In this document: in pieces, positions 1 to 12,707 of the stretch
Numbering within the stretch: position 1 is the stretch's first letter
Layout: each line of letters starts with the position of its first letter
Assembly (NCBI GenBank): GCA_023313575.1
Contig: JAJTTP010000003.1
Location: 372,001-436,000, forward strand
DNA: 64,000 bases
Direction of reading: 5' to 3'
DNA from: Eutypella sp. D-1
Taxonomy: Eukaryota; Ascomycota; Sordariomycetes; Xylariales; Diatrypaceae
Position numbers and translations under genes: made by a program
The notes under the pieces: model-generated
What the model was told of the DNA's origin: nothing
What the model saw: the letters and a program-made list of their open reading frames with translations, nothing else
Databases searched by the model: none

Positions 1-1192
1 GCCACCGCCGCTGCCGCCCTGTAGGTCGACGTAGATCCGGCCCGCGTTCTCCTCCGTCTCGTACCGCACCCCGAGCTCCTCGCACACCTGCTCGACCCGG
101 GGCTTCAGTTTCTGCACGTGGTTCGCGCTGTGGTTGCCCTTTCCGACGATGCTGTGTTTTCACCCCGCCGGGATTCCTCCCGATGCTTGCTATCAGCCGC
201 CCATTCCTCTCCAACCAATATTTATTTATTCGTAATGTTCCCGTCCCCAAGTATACGGAACGACCAAGGCAGGCAGGCATTGGTAAGGCAGAGAAAGAGA
301 GGGGGGGGAGAAAGAACTCACACATGCAGATGCGTCTGGCCCTGGGCGCGAGCGCTCCGGATGCGGGCCTCGAGGATATCCTCGGCCTCCTCGACGAACT
401 GGCCGTGCAGGTCGATGGTGTCGGCGTCAACGCGGCCCGCGGCGTTATTCTCCCGGAAGATGTACTCGCTCGCCTGCCGGTTGTAATCCTCCATCCGCTT
501 GCCGTGTGCCTTGCCCTCGTTGCTCAGCGCCTTCGCCCCCGCCCCGTCCCCACTGTCGTACGCCTGCCGTGACTGCGCCCCCCCTCGTCGTGATGTCAGT
601 CCCTGTGTTTGAGCGATGATTGCGTGTAGTTTTTGCTCAGCTAATGAGCGTGGCGGTGCCGCGACACCCCAGCGCTGGTATATGCGGGAGGGAGTAAGGT
701 TGTGGGGATTGCGGGGAGAAGACGTACGCGCTCGAAACAGTCATTCCGCTTCTGGGCCTCAGCCCGCGCGAGGTCGCGCAACCGGTCATACTCGGCCTCG
801 GCGTCGTGGCCGGCGCTGTGGTTGAAGGCGGCGGCTAGCGGGCGGGGAGGGTAACATTAGGCGGAAGTGTTAGCCTTCTCGTTGCGTGGTCATTGTCTAC
901 CGATATACAGGGGATACTAGGCCCCGGGTGTATGTGATGTCATCGCCGCCCTCGCCCAGGCAAAGTATAACATGATACCATGTAACCGGAGCAAGGCAAG
1001 GGGGGAAGGGCGGGGGGTTGGGACGAAGGAGGGTGTCCTGGTCGGAGGCCGGGATCTCGTCCGTGGGAGTTCGGACGCGTATGGTGCGCGTGCGCGCGTG
1101 AAATTGGGGGCGTGTGTGTGCATAGTGAGATGAGGTGAACTAGAGATATGATACGTACCATCGCCTCCCAGCCTCGTCAGGGGGATAGACAT
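1..1192 (-). CDS. Smr-domain protein with DUF1771-like region, partial at left edge
   Basis: Four exons can be read on the minus strand: 1159-1192, 728-834, 322-572 and 1-151, all with GT-AG introns and matching phases. The spliced protein starts MSIPLTRLGGD. It continues into an alanine/arginine-rich helical segment (EYDRLRDLARAEAQKR... NEGKAHGKRMEDYNRQAS), which is typical of the DUF1771 region placed before Smr domains. The Smr core follows: DADTIDLHGQF at its start, then HLHVIVGKGNHS in the middle and GRIYVDLQGG near the end. Known family: Smr domains bind or cleave nucleic acids (MutS2 C-terminus, Cue2-like proteins). This short DUF1771-Smr form is conserved in ascomycetes, but its exact role is not settled. 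The first exon is only 34 nt. The frame is still open at base 1, so the C-terminus lies outside the window. The family call is strong; the function is inferred. Confidence 0.9.
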
Positions 1193-2659
1193 AATTTCGC
1201 GTATCGAGATCTATGGTTCGCAGTGGTGGTAACCCCAACGTATTGGGATAAAATGATTACTTCGCGCGAGCGCGGCGGCGGCGGCGGGGTGGTTTGAGGT
1301 GTGTGTGTAGGTATATAAGTAGATAGGAAAAACAACAGGTTTTTGGGCCGTCGAATCCTGAATCATTCATCCATAAATGACCTTATCATCCCCCTCAGCT
1401 AGGTCATCTATCAAGTCGGGTATTTATCAATGATTTACTTTTATTTATTTAGCCCCCCTCGACGTTCATGACGCAGGTACACGTAGCTAGCCGGGTAGTC
1501 TGGTTGGCAAAGCTGGTTTAGTTGGCTAAAGATTACCTGTTAGGTGAACTTGGCGGCCAACTAGCTGTTCGGTAAGGCGAGTTGTCTGGCTGTGTGTTGT
1601 CGACTAACGTTTTGTTGTTGCGGTCAGCGGCTAGATTTGAGCGACTCAGATGCCACCACCCATCATGCTCATTCCAGTCCGCCCGCTTCTGGGTCTGCCG
1701 GCCACCCGCTCGCGGCGGGAGGGCTAGCGATCTGCCACTAATGCATACACTCACGAGGCTGGGCGAACATCTTTTAAATCTTTATATACAGTATGTCTGT
1801 AATCAGCCAGCCCTTTCTCATCCATTACTACTACTTATTACTCTATTCTCGACCTTGTCGGGCCGTCCAATCTACGAAACAGGCCTGATCTGCAAAGACA
1901 ATGTTCGTGATACAACGCTTTACTTGGCGTGGCTCGAGTGCCGGCCGGCCCGTTTTTGGCCGGCTGAGGGCCAAGCTGGGTCAGGTTCAAGTATCTGATT
2001 GGGTTCTTAATCCTGCCCACCTCCTGTCTCTCTGGGCTGGGCTGGGCTGGACAGGGCGAGTTGGCCGTTAGTTAGTGAGATCTCTTAGTTAGTATGCACA
2101 CCACTACACCCTTACGCAATACTTTGTACTTAAATATAGCAACACCTTCGGTATCTGAGATCTAGCCGCACTGCTACGGCGTTGAGGCTGAGAGGTAGGG
2201 TCGTACCGCAACCATCTCACTGCTCGGGACGGGAAGGAGAATAAGCCACGCTTTCCTTTACCTGGCCCCCTTCGGTAGGACAATCGAATTTTTCTTTCCA
2301 GCTTCTATCTGCGTAGCACGGGCTTTGCTGCAGGTACAGTTGCGGTACGGAATGTGTATGGCACGGCACTGCTTCGGGCGCCGATGGGGGCGGGCGTTCC
2401 CTCTGCCTACATATGTGTACTAGTAGTCTCTGCCTCGATGATGCATGACATATAGGGGTTGGAAGGATGGTTGATCTGCAAGAGAATTCTTCCAGAAGGT
2501 GTGGGTTCTAGTCCCTGTGCGCCCTTCCTCCTCCATGAGTATTGGTCGGCTCTGCCAAAGCGCAATGCGCCGGCGCAGTTTGACGAGGACGGGAGCATCC
2601 CTCTTAGGATGCTAGGAGGTTGGGGCTGTTGAAACGTCTAATCATGTATATATGTACCA

Positions 2660-2678
2660 GGGGGGGGGGGGGGGGGGG
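2660..2678 (+). repeat. G homopolymer, 19 nt
   Basis: An uninterrupted run of 19 G residues in intergenic DNA. Length is likely to vary between strains and to be error-prone in assembly. Confidence 0.9.
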
Positions 2679-5600
2679 CTGGATGGGACCTCCTGATCGA
2701 CGGCGCTGCTGTCGCCGATGTAGACGAGACATGCCGACATGCCAGGAGATTTGAGGAATTCATTGAGAAGCCAACGAGGGCAGTGGGGACGATAAACGGA
2801 TGGATAGAAATAAGATGCAGGTCAGGCTTATTTGTACGTATGTAGTGGTGGCAGTAAGTTAGGCAGGTATGCTAAACATAGACTACATGTATCACTTACA
2901 TACTACCTACCGTACGCACTGTCCGTCTCCTCGAGAAAGCGGTCTGATAATGGGCCCATGATGGCACATCAGAGATTAAGAATGGTTATGCGGAGCGCGG
3001 AGGACGAAATACGACGAACGGTGCTCTTTTCATATGAACATTTGCCGGCGATCTACATTAATTAGGGGGTTTTGGAAGGTAGGCTTAGCAAGGAACTGGA
3101 GGTTCCCGGATGCTAACCATTAACTGATCTAACTACCTAGATGGCTAGGCGCAATATAACGGCGGCAGGCCACGTGGGCGAGGATGGGGAGGGGGCCACT
3201 CATGTATAATTTCCGGCGATCTATCTAACTTTCAGATGGAGCATGGCTGCCATGCTACTTCTTTTCTCGATTGCCAGAAAATGACGGATCGTCATCGTGA
3301 TTTCGTATCGATGCGAGAAGACCCCTCGCGCCGCGTGGGAGTTATATTAACCACCTGGCTCCGCGGCCCTCCCCGTGCTGGTCCGAGTGTAGCCCAGCTC
3401 AGCCCAGCTCCTAGTCGGGAGCGATGGGTGGCCATGTGCGAAGAAACGGATGCGTGCTACTGGTAAGTACCTGGAATGCGCTGACCGTGTGGTGGTGTTG
3501 ATGATTGTCAGCTTCGCACGTAGAAAATGACTGCCAGCTATTTATGTTATGCAGTAAGCCGCTGAAGTTTGTTGGTGTCGACTCTTGCGTGTTCCGTGCC
3601 CTACGGGTTATTCATAGACTTGCTGCTGCTGGTTGCCGGCCCCGTCTGAGGTTATCCGATTATCTACAGTATTACAGTAACTATAGTTCTAACTAAGCTT
3701 CCGAGTCCGGCATAAGTAAATGTGACGCGAAGTTAGCCTGGGCTGGGGCGCAAGGGAGCTTATAGAAAGCCACTAGTATAACCACATCTCCCAGGAAGGC
3801 ATAAAAGATGGCCTGCCAGTGGTCTCGTCGTCATGTTTCAAAAGGCGTACATGAAACTCGGATAGCACCGACTATTGTCCGCAGCTGGCGGGTGGTGGTA
3901 AGCAAACGTCCCGGTAGTGCTCGCAATAAGTACATAGGTAGTTGATCTGCCTTCCATCTATTCGTGGTAAAGGGGGCAAGATGAGATGGTAGTTATATCT
4001 TACCCATTATGATCTTACGTGAAGACAAAACCGGATACCGAGTCAGCTTACCTTATCGTTATCCGGTGTATTCTTTTTATTTATTTTACAGAATGACAGG
4101 CTTCGGTACATACTTAGGTAGATTATAATGTAGTTACATATGTAGTTAGATGACGGCTTGACGGGCTCATACGCCACCGTGAAGCAATCTTGGGCGATCG
4201 ATGATAATGCAGTTCATCTCGTCTATACATAGTTGGGGGAGGAAGATTGTCGAAGCCGATCTGTGACTGGTAGAGGCACAAGAGACAGCGGGACAAGAAA
4301 TAACGCTAATAGCGGTAACGCCGAACACACATGTGGCACTACTATCGCTAGTGTCGTGGGAAAAGAAAAAGGGGGTGACGAGCTACGACCTACGAGTTAC
4401 CTATGTAGTTATCCAATATCTATCCACGGGTATTTCTATATTTATTTACTAACTACATATGTATGTACCTGTTGGCTGTTGGCTGGCCACCATCTATAAC
4501 TAGTACGTACGTATGTCGACATTTGGAGGCGATGGCCATCTCGAGATCTCGGGGCACAGCAGGTCGCGACAATGTCTGCCACTTGCCCTGATGGGGAGGG
4601 GCGAGGACGGGACAGGGTAGAAATGAAAGAGATATGCTCGCTGGCTCGGAGACAGGGTTGCTGCTCCAGGGCTATGGTCAACTATAGCTTTGTAATAAGT
4701 GTGCTGTAGATGTTTAAGATGACAGCCATCTATGGGCACTATCTATCTACTTACGTACCTAAGTATGTATCTATATGGATGGTGATATCCATTCCAGGTG
4801 GGTGTGGTTGGGGTTGGAGCGGCATATGTAGCGGGCTGCGTAGGGCGGGTAGGTTGGACCTACCTAAGTACTTATGCAGGTTTCCTTCCCGAGTACCTAA
4901 ATTTAATACATGATCACTTAGTTATATCCGGGATAAATACATGATGCCGCAACTACGCCTATTGAAAGTCTACAAACCTCACTTACAGACCAACCACCAA
5001 GACCAACAAGAGGTTTAAAAGATATAAAATACAAGCCTTAGAGGGAAAAAGAAAAAGAACAAAAATCCAAAGTTTTTAGCTCTGAATTAACATTTACAAT
5101 TAACTCCCTAAGGTTTGATACGCAGACAAGGCAGGCTTAGCCGCTGCCATTTGCACTCTTTAGGAGCTGTACTTTTATACTATGCAGGCGCTCATCTCTC
5201 TCCCGAGAGTCCCGCAGAACCTATCAGGTCCATTACGTAGATACTTAAAAGGGTTAGCTCTGCGGGTCATGTAGTAGGTGCATGCCGTTATATACGCACA
5301 TATGCAGGTATGCGGACTGGTGGCGGGTACAGTTCTGCTGTCCCACCCGCCCCGCCGGCCGTCAGCGGTAACCCGTATATGCCGTATATAGAGTTGCATC
5401 ATGTAAGGGTTCAGTCGGGTACGCAGGTATGCAACCCCAATGGAAGGTTTATGTGGAAAGTATCCATGGATGTCGGCATGTTCGACGGAACTTCTTCTTT
5501 CCATTCCATCTCGAATAGTTTTCTCTGGACGGATCCTACCACAGCACTACCTGAGTAGCCTCATTGTTCCTGCATGCGACTAATATATGCAACTATGCGC

Positions 5601-7652
5601 GAGTGCTCCATTAGCGGATACCTCATTAAGGCACTTCTATCTAATAGCGCGCCTACTTGGTGCCTAGGTAGGTAGATAAGTGGATATGCATGTACGGTAA
5701 ATAGGTGGTCATCGACACATTCGCACTTCAGCCAAAGACCCGGCTGGGTGCTGGGTGTTGAGCTGAACGCCTTACCGATAATGACCTAAATATGCCCATA
5801 GTAGGAAATTATCTGTATCAGATCTAGGTAGTTAGGCGTATAAGTAAATATCTGACTAGCCACTGCCGCCGCTATAAGCTTACTTGCCCACGTAGATAGA
5901 TATTTGCCTATAGGTTATGTAGATGACCTCTTACCTACCGTAGGTATGTACCCAAATATCTACTTGCCTATTTGTTCTATAGGGGCGGGAGGTACAACAC
6001 TGTACAAAGCATGACAAGCGTGAACTGGTATGGATACTTAGGATGCATGGTCTGCAGGGTACTGCCGGGACCCGGGCAGTTTAAGGCCTGATGATTGGCC
6101 GATGACATGCACACGTCTGTTCTTAGGGGCGGCTCTTAATAAGTCTCATTAAACATGGGCCCGGAAAAGGGTTCGAGAGCGAGAGCGCGTGGCAGATGGC
6201 AGGGTAGAAAGCAGCAGAGTTGACGGGATTGATTGATAGGAGATGCCTCCTGGTCGATATCGATACGATGATAATACATACGATACGAGCAGTTTATCAA
6301 TGTTGCTATAGTATCAGATGTTACCTACATTGCATCGATTATAGACTCGACCCTATAAGAGAGATCTTTAGGGAATACTTAGGGAGATATGTATGGACCT
6401 GTTTGTTTCGCACCTGCACTAGCTCGTAAGGTTTCGTACGTGCGATGTCGCGCAAACCTGGTAGCCCTAGCAGCCCGTCAACCCGTCTAGGTAGCCGTCG
6501 CCGTTAGAGTTATAATATCTACGGATGTAGTAATAGTAGTGGTTGTTATCGGGAGGGCAAGGGCAGGGCAAGAAGTTGGAAAGTAAGCAGGCGGGGGTAC
6601 GTAGGAGGAGGATAAGGTAGTATCCAATGTTACACAATGGGCTTCGAGTAACAATACCCATTTATAGAGCATACCTCTGCTACAGCATAACTATTCGGAG
6701 TGTATGTATGTATGTGTGGGCGTCAGCGGATAGGAATAAAACCCCGATGACGCTTATGGATCAGACATACCCAGTCGACTTTTGAGACCATCATAACAAA
6801 CAAAACTGCGGATTTTACGGATGACCGTTGCTGTATAATATGCAGTCGTGTACTTCCCGTAGGCACTTTGGCATAAGATAGTTTTGCTGTCAGCGGGCAA
6901 ATAGTTCTCAACGCGGCTGGGCTGGCTGGTGATATGGGGACGTTGGCTTGTTTGATCTCGAGACCAAGTAGGTACATAAAGTAGGCAGTTCGCAGGCCAT
7001 ATCGTGCAGATCTCCATGACGACAGTAGAGCGGAACTGGCAATTCGGTACGGCAAGTCAAGTCTGCTACATAGTATGTGCAAACCTGCAAGTCTGCCAGC
7101 CAGCCCAGCCAGCCCAGCCTGTAAACCTGACTGGTAACTGGTGACTGACAGACAAGAGGCTGCCAGGCTGCCTAGCAGCCACCATAGCTGCATAGGCAGG
7201 TTGGCAGGCAATAAACCTGCCATTAGTTAATTAGGTAGGAGGTTGAAGACATGTGGAGGAGAGGGAAAAAAGGGGCGATTGTGATCGCTGGATCGATACT
7301 AACCATTTTGAGTATATGCAGGTGAAAGTCGCGGGCTGCTTTCTGGAAACCCAGACCATATTGGTTTAGCGCAGGTGGTCTCAGGTCAGGGGATGGATCC
7401 AGCGCCTCCATTTGCCTCCCCACGAATCATTTCCCAGAAGCACGCCTTGCCTATTTTAGTCGTAAGCCCTTCCCTAATTTCGATGAGGTTGTGACCAGGG
7501 CCTAGTAGTAGCATTTGTTCCGGCATTACCACCCTCCCCCTCTCCAAATTTCTTATGTATGTACATGTCCATCCCCTGAAATTTAGGTTTTCATCGAGGA
7601 TGAGATGATGATGGTATGCAATGTATGCAATGTAGTAGTATGTAGGAATAGT

Positions 7653-7670
7653 AGCAGCAGCAGCAGCAGC
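7653..7670 (+). repeat. (GCA)6 microsatellite
   Basis: Six perfect GCA units in intergenic sequence; no reading frame uses them in a recognisable gene. Confidence 0.85.
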
Positions 7671-8279
7671 CTTGGGAGTAGCTTCGGCAACTGATAACCT
7701 ACATACATGGTACTTACAGACAATAACCTTATATAGACCTTATAAAGTTTTCATATGTATCAGAGTTTATAGAGGACATAAGGTGATACAGTACTCATTC
7801 TATTACATGCGCACGGTACCTCGGTATTTTTATCACTTGTTCCCCAGGCCGAGTCTACCTTGGGTAAGTATCTCCTTGCACCAGGTGGCTTGTGTAGTTG
7901 CCAGTCTGGTTGCCAGTTGCTGTTCAGCTAGTAATCGGCTCCATCAGGCCGACACCCAGTCTTAACCAGTTCCCGCCAGTCATCTTTAGCGTCACACGCA
8001 CGTACATACTTAGTTGAGTAGTATATGTGTACGTACGGCAGCTGATATGCCCTATGCCCGCACGGTGCTCACTGGAGGAGAAGTCAGGTCAGTAAATCAA
8101 AAAGCCAGGAAGCCCGGCAGCCCAGACAAATCTCGAGCCACCCCATCCGCCCATCTATTTTTCCCATTTCCAGATACTCCACTTCATCCACCCACTTATC
8201 CATCCTTTAGCTTTTTACGGAGTACAACCCACTACTATTGCAACCACTTCCAAGTACAGCTTAGCAAAACCTCTTAAGT

Positions 8280-9285
8280 TATACCTACATAGGTTACAGC
8301 CTCAGAAGCCTTTCACATTTACCTTCCAAAGTTTAATGTACCTAAGTAACCAAACAAGGTACTTACATGTATATGTCCCCCCTACATGTATTCATTCCCC
8401 CTACAGGTCCACGGTTCTTAGAAGGTTTAGCTTAGCACTCAATAGCACTCGAACTCAACTCATCCTTCCTCTTACAATCTTCCTCGACCACTCTTTTTTT
8501 TTCTTCTCCCTTTTTTTCTTCCTCATCACATCGCCGACGACCTCCCGGTCCAAATTTATCTTCTCGACCATCGTGTCATTGACATTTCCTTCATTCGGAC
8601 TCCGTTGGCAATTAATCGATCGATTAGTATTTTGGTAAGTAAATCAATATTACTACTTCTTTTAGATCACAATATTTCTGAATAACGCGCGACACGCCCT
8701 CCTTGGGGTCCCTGTCTGTCTTGTCCCCGTACTCAATACCCAATATCCAATACACAATAACCCATTAACCCATTATTCAATCTCATCAATCAATCAAATC
8801 AATCGGCATTCACACACACATCTCCTTATTTCTCCACTTCACACATTCGTCCTCTTCAAGTCTTTTGGTCGCGACCCGCGATTTGCGATTTAAAAAAAAA
8901 AAAAATCATTTGCGACCTGCTCGGTACTCTATTCCCACTGCCTGAAATTGAGCGAACAAGATCGCAAACTCTCATCGAAGACGATCGCTTTCAACAATTG
9001 AGCAATTGTGTCTCCGTCGGTTTCTGAAACAGGGTTACCTCCCCAAACGACTCACTTCGCGCCTATACTTGCTCCTCTTCAGCCTAAGCGACGATCCGAT
9101 TGTGCCATTCAGAAGCAAACTTCGCGTTCAACCATCAGCAATATCATCTACTAACCATCCTGCAACCTATATAGACGGCGCTGTGGTCACTTTCACCTGA
9201 CCTAAGAGAGAACTCAGAACTCAGACTCATAATCAAAGCAACCCATTTTGTCGTATCTAATCACGGACGTCACACAGCCGTCAAG
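8280..9285 (+). promoter_or_regulatory. Probable promoter and long pyrimidine-rich leader of the G-alpha gene
   Basis: The kilobase before the G-alpha ATG changes from the TAGGTA-rich intergenic style to C/T-rich DNA, with long T/C runs at about 8490-8525 and an A13 run near 8893. This is typical of filamentous-fungal promoters and 5' leaders. A donor-like GTAAGT at 8635-8640 could open a leader intron, but no acceptor can be chosen by eye. A 14-bp ATCGAT-centred palindrome lies at about 8613-8626. The transcription start is not visible from sequence. Confidence 0.4.
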
Positions 9286-10530
9286 ATGGGTTGTGGAATG
9301 AGCACGGAGGACAAGGAGGGCAAGGCCCGGAACGAGGAGATCGAGAACCAGCTTAAGCGTGATAAGATGATGCAGCGAAATGAGATCAAGATGCTTCTCC
9401 TGGGTTAGTCGCTACCTCATCTTCCGTCCTAACTTCCCAGCACGCGTCATTTATCCTAACATGCGATTTAGGTGCTGGTGAATCCGGAAAGTCGACCATC
9501 TTGAAGCAGATGAAGCTTATCCACGAAGGCGGGTACTCGCGCGATGAGCGGGAATCGTTCAAGGAAATCATCTTCAGCAACACCGTCCAGTCAATGCGTG
9601 TCATTCTCGAGGCCATGGAGACCCTGGAACTGCCGTTAGAAGACCAGCGGATGGAGTATCACGTTCAGACAATCTTCATGCAACCTGCCCAGATCGAGGG
9701 CGATGTCTTACCACCCGAGGTCGGTAATGCCATCGAGGCTCTGTGGAAGGATCACGGTGTTCAGCAATGTTTCAAGCGGTCCCGAGAGTACCAATTGAAT
9801 GACTCGGCGAGATAGTACGTGACACAAATACTCGCTGGATCGCTCCCTCCGAATTTGGTTCTAACATCGTCTACAGCTACTTCGACAACATTGCGCGTAT
9901 CGCCGCCCCAGACTACATGCCCAACGACCAGGATGTGCTTCGCTCTCGTGTTAAGACTACCGGTATTACCGAGACCACGTTCATTATCGGTGACTTAACC
10001 TACCGAATGTTTGACGTGGGTGGTCAACGATCCGAGCGGAAGAAGTGGATCCACTGCTTTGAGAATGTCACGACCATTCTCTTCCTTGTCGCTATCTCCG
10101 AGTACGACCAGCTGCTTTTCGAAGACGAGACGGTCAACCGTATGCAAGAAGCTCTGACGCTGTTCGACTCTATCTGCAACTCGCGATGGTTCATCAAGAC
10201 TTCTATCATTCTGTTCCTCAACAAGATTGATAGGTTTAAGGAGAAGCTGCCTGTCAGCCCTATGAAGAACTACTTCCCCGACTATGAGGGTGGTGACGAC
10301 TACGCGGCGGCCTGCGACTACATCCTCAACCGATTCGTCAGCTTAAACCAGCATGAAACGAAACAGATCTACACCCATTTCACTTGCGCCACGGATACGA
10401 CGCAAATTCGCTTCGTCATGGCTGCGGTCAACGGTCAGTGGTCACGAAATAATGTGGGAAACCGTTATGCTAACTTGATCTTTCAGATATCATCATCCAA
10501 GAGAACCTCCGCCTCTGCGGCCTGATTTAA
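9286..10530 (+). CDS. gna-1: Heterotrimeric G-protein alpha subunit, group I (Gi-like)
   Basis: Exons 9286-9403, 9472-9814, 9877-10433 and 10487-10530 give exactly 353 aa, the usual fungal group I length. The N-terminus MGCGMS is a myristoylation/palmitoylation signal. Seen motifs: P-loop GAGESGKS, switch I arginine in RSRVKTTG, switch [24 protein letters not shown], and the C-terminal CGLI whose cysteine is the pertussis-toxin-type ADP-ribosylation site of Gi proteins. Known role: it binds and hydrolyses GTP and couples seven-TM receptors at the plasma membrane to adenylate cyclase and other effectors, controlling growth, conidiation, mating and, in pathogens, infection (orthologues GNA-1, MagB, CPG-1). 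The symbol follows the Neurospora orthologue. Nothing odd is seen in the coding sequence. Confidence 0.97.
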
Positions 10531-11910
10531 TTATTATGCGTGAAACGACAACGAAATACCCTCTATTCCTAATCGACGGCAGCCAGTAATCCACGTATAC
10601 CCGGCTAACGACGCCGACGAATGTACTCTTACCGACCAATCACTCAAGGAATCCTCTCCATGTGTCGGTTCTACAAACGGACACTACATACACTTTCCTC
10701 TTGTTTTGACGTGACCGCGTCCGGGCCGTATCGCCGTGCGGAGCGTCCCCGACTCTGAGATTTAGAGCGTCAATGGCACCAGCAGGGGGGGGCCAAGGGG
10801 AGCATTGCATCTAAATCCACGGCGGTTACATATTTTGTTTAATTATGATTTTCTGGTGTCGTCGGTCTCTTGATCGTTTTTATTTTTCCTTTGCTGCTAC
10901 GAAGGCACGTGGTACGCCTTCCCTCGAGCGAACAAAAAGAATCCCTAGATCCGTATAGTTACAGGGAGAGCGAGAGAAATTCCCGCGGTGGTGGGGGTTC
11001 AGGGAGCAACGTTTGTGATGATACTATACCAGGGCAGATTCCGGGGGTGCAATTCAGAAGACGCGCGCGCTCCAGGGGGGATGGATGGTTGATTGGTTGG
11101 ATGCGTGTGTCTCTTTTTAAGGATAACAGGAAAAGAAGAAAGTGATCATCACTAATCCATCCCAAGAAGTCGTGCCTTTTGCCGTGTGTGAGCGGGAGCG
11201 AGACAGAGAGAACCAGGAAACAAGAAAGGAAAGAAGACCCAAAAAAAGACTACCCAACTAATTGCATATAGTACTGGATCACGTGAAATGAATACAGCAA
11301 TCCTATTCTTGATAACAGTTTTGCGGCAAAGCGGCCCCGGTGAACGTGCCAATAAATATTCTCTCAAATACCACATTCTATCCCGGAGCGGGCCGGGTTG
11401 AAAAGTGCGGCTTCCCTGCCTTTCCCCCGACGTTCAGTGAGTGTTGTTTGGAATAAGCGGCAAGCGTCAACCCACGGGATCCGAAGAACCTAAACAACCG
11501 AAGGTAACGAACAACCTAAGGCCAGGCGCGATATAAAAGCTGACCGCGCGCACGATCTGGCAAGGAAAGACGTGAAGACATTGGCTGCGGCGGACGAGCT
11601 CACGACCCGTTCCCGGGGCCCGGACATGTCTCCCTAACCCTGCAAATGATCGCCATGCCGCCCATGACCCCCCTTCACTCTGGTAGGTCTAACCTAGCCA
11701 TCCGGAAACGCCGGGCTCGGCGATAGGTTCCGAGTCAATGAGATGACTGACTCCTCGTCCGACAAGCCATAGTACCGATACATTTCGACACGCAGAAGCC
11801 GTGGCGTGTGTCTGGGTCGAGGTTCCGCATTCCCTAAGCCAGGTATCTCTCGTCAGAACGGATATCTTGAGCAGCCCGTGAGTGCGTAATGCGGGAATAA
11901 TCCTTCCTTC
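10531..11910. other. Intergenic, includes the G-alpha 3' region
   Basis: No supported gene. The first several hundred bases are presumably the 3' untranslated region of the G-alpha gene. The rest is mixed GC-rich and purine-rich sequence with no recognisable domain in any frame. Confidence 0.5.
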
Positions 11911-12216
11911 CTACCCAGGTTGAAGGAGGAAAGGTGCGTGCGTACCTTGTGGTATAGGGCGTTGAAGCTCACGTCCGCTGACATCGGTTTGCGGTCTAGA
12001 CGACCTTCGTCCCCCGAAGCGTACCGCGGCTACAATCCCGCCTACGGCAAGCACCGTCGCAATTATGCCGAAGACGATATTCACGATGACGTCTGCGTCA
12101 AGCGTTCTTGTGCTCTCGACGCCTTCAGGGATCATAGTCAAATTCATATTGTTTTCTTGCCTGATTTGGTGCCCAGGTACGAATTGCTGGAAACTCCTGA
12201 TATGCTGCGCTTGCAA
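11911..12216 (-). CDS. Possible small single-pass membrane protein
   Basis: An intronless frame of 101 codons. The stretch DVIVNIVFGIIATVLAVGGI followed by VAAVRFGGRR reads as one clean transmembrane helix with a basic cytoplasmic-side flank. A polar N-terminal part precedes it and a proline-rich tail follows it. Small ascomycete proteins with this kind of helix are common and uncharacterised. A later start at the methionine of MNLTMIPEG (about 12147) would leave the helix intact and may be the real one. There are no catalytic motifs. It lies divergent from the homeodomain gene and just left of a tandem repeat. It could also be a chance frame or a relic. Confidence 0.35.
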   Translation of the reverse strand: MQAQHIRSFQQFVPGHQIRQENNMNLTMIPEGVESTRTLDADVIVNIVFGIIATVLAVGGIVAAVRFGGRRSSRPQTDVSGRELQRPIPQGTHAPFLLQPG

Positions 12217-12390
12217 GGTCTTGTATCCTAATTCATTGACTTTATTTTTTACTCCATCTGCGTGCGTGTCATTTTACATGCTAGGTAGAATGTGGTTTTG
12301 GCATTCATGGTGGGAGCTTTCCGCGTCCTTAATTCGCTGCTGCATGTGTTTGACATTCACGGTGCTCGGATAATATACGCTTAGTTCGTT

Positions 12391-12470
12391 GGTATTCATG
12401 GTGCGGACGAGGCATTCATGGTGCTGATGTGACATGCATGGTGCTAAATTGATATTCATGGTGCTGATGG
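12391..12470 (+). repeat. 20-bp-period tandem repeat, 4 units, plus two displaced copies
   Basis: Units begin at 12391, 12411, 12431 and 12451, each resembling GRYATTCATGGTGCTGA with small changes (one GCATGCATGG variant). Two further copies of the core (CATTCATGGTG, CATTCACGGTG) lie at about 12302 and 12354, off the 20-bp register. The array ends about 240 bp upstream of the likely start of the homeodomain gene. Confidence 0.85.
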
Positions 12471-12707
12471 CTACCTAGGTATGCAGGGCGTTTTCAATTG
12501 GCCCGCAGAGAGCACCCAGAGTATTATATATCATGGAGATCCAACCGCAAACTCCTAGAATACCAGGCCGGTCACCTTGGAATCGGTGCTGTATTTGGAC
12601 CTATAGTTCCCCTCCATTATTCCACGCTACGCCCTAAAGCCATATTGAGTGCTATCTTGCTTGTCCCAACCACAATATTCTTCCTAACTCCTAGAGTGAC
12701 TACCACA

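Larger units (their letters stand above)
1193..9285. other. Long gene-free tract (about 8 kb)
   Basis: No open frame here shows a recognisable domain, credible splice-linked exons or coding-like composition. The longest frame (6723-7223, minus) is low-complexity Leu/Ala sequence that runs through CAGCC/CAGGC repeats at about 7080-7210. The tract holds many TAGGTA/TACCTA words, TATGTA words, a G homopolymer and a CAG-type microsatellite. I found no convincing tRNA, rRNA or transposase remnant. The right end (from about 8280) becomes pyrimidine-rich and is probably the leader and promoter of the G-alpha gene. Confidence 0.6.

Noticed and set aside
2460..2527. Possible tRNA with GGTTCTAGTCC and complementary GGAAGG/CCTTCC ends
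   Set aside because: The T stem does not pair beyond three bases and there is no D arm; likely chance.
6723..7223. 166-codon minus-strand frame
   Set aside because: Leu/Ala-rich translation driven by CAGCC/CAGGC repeats; no domain and no splice partners.
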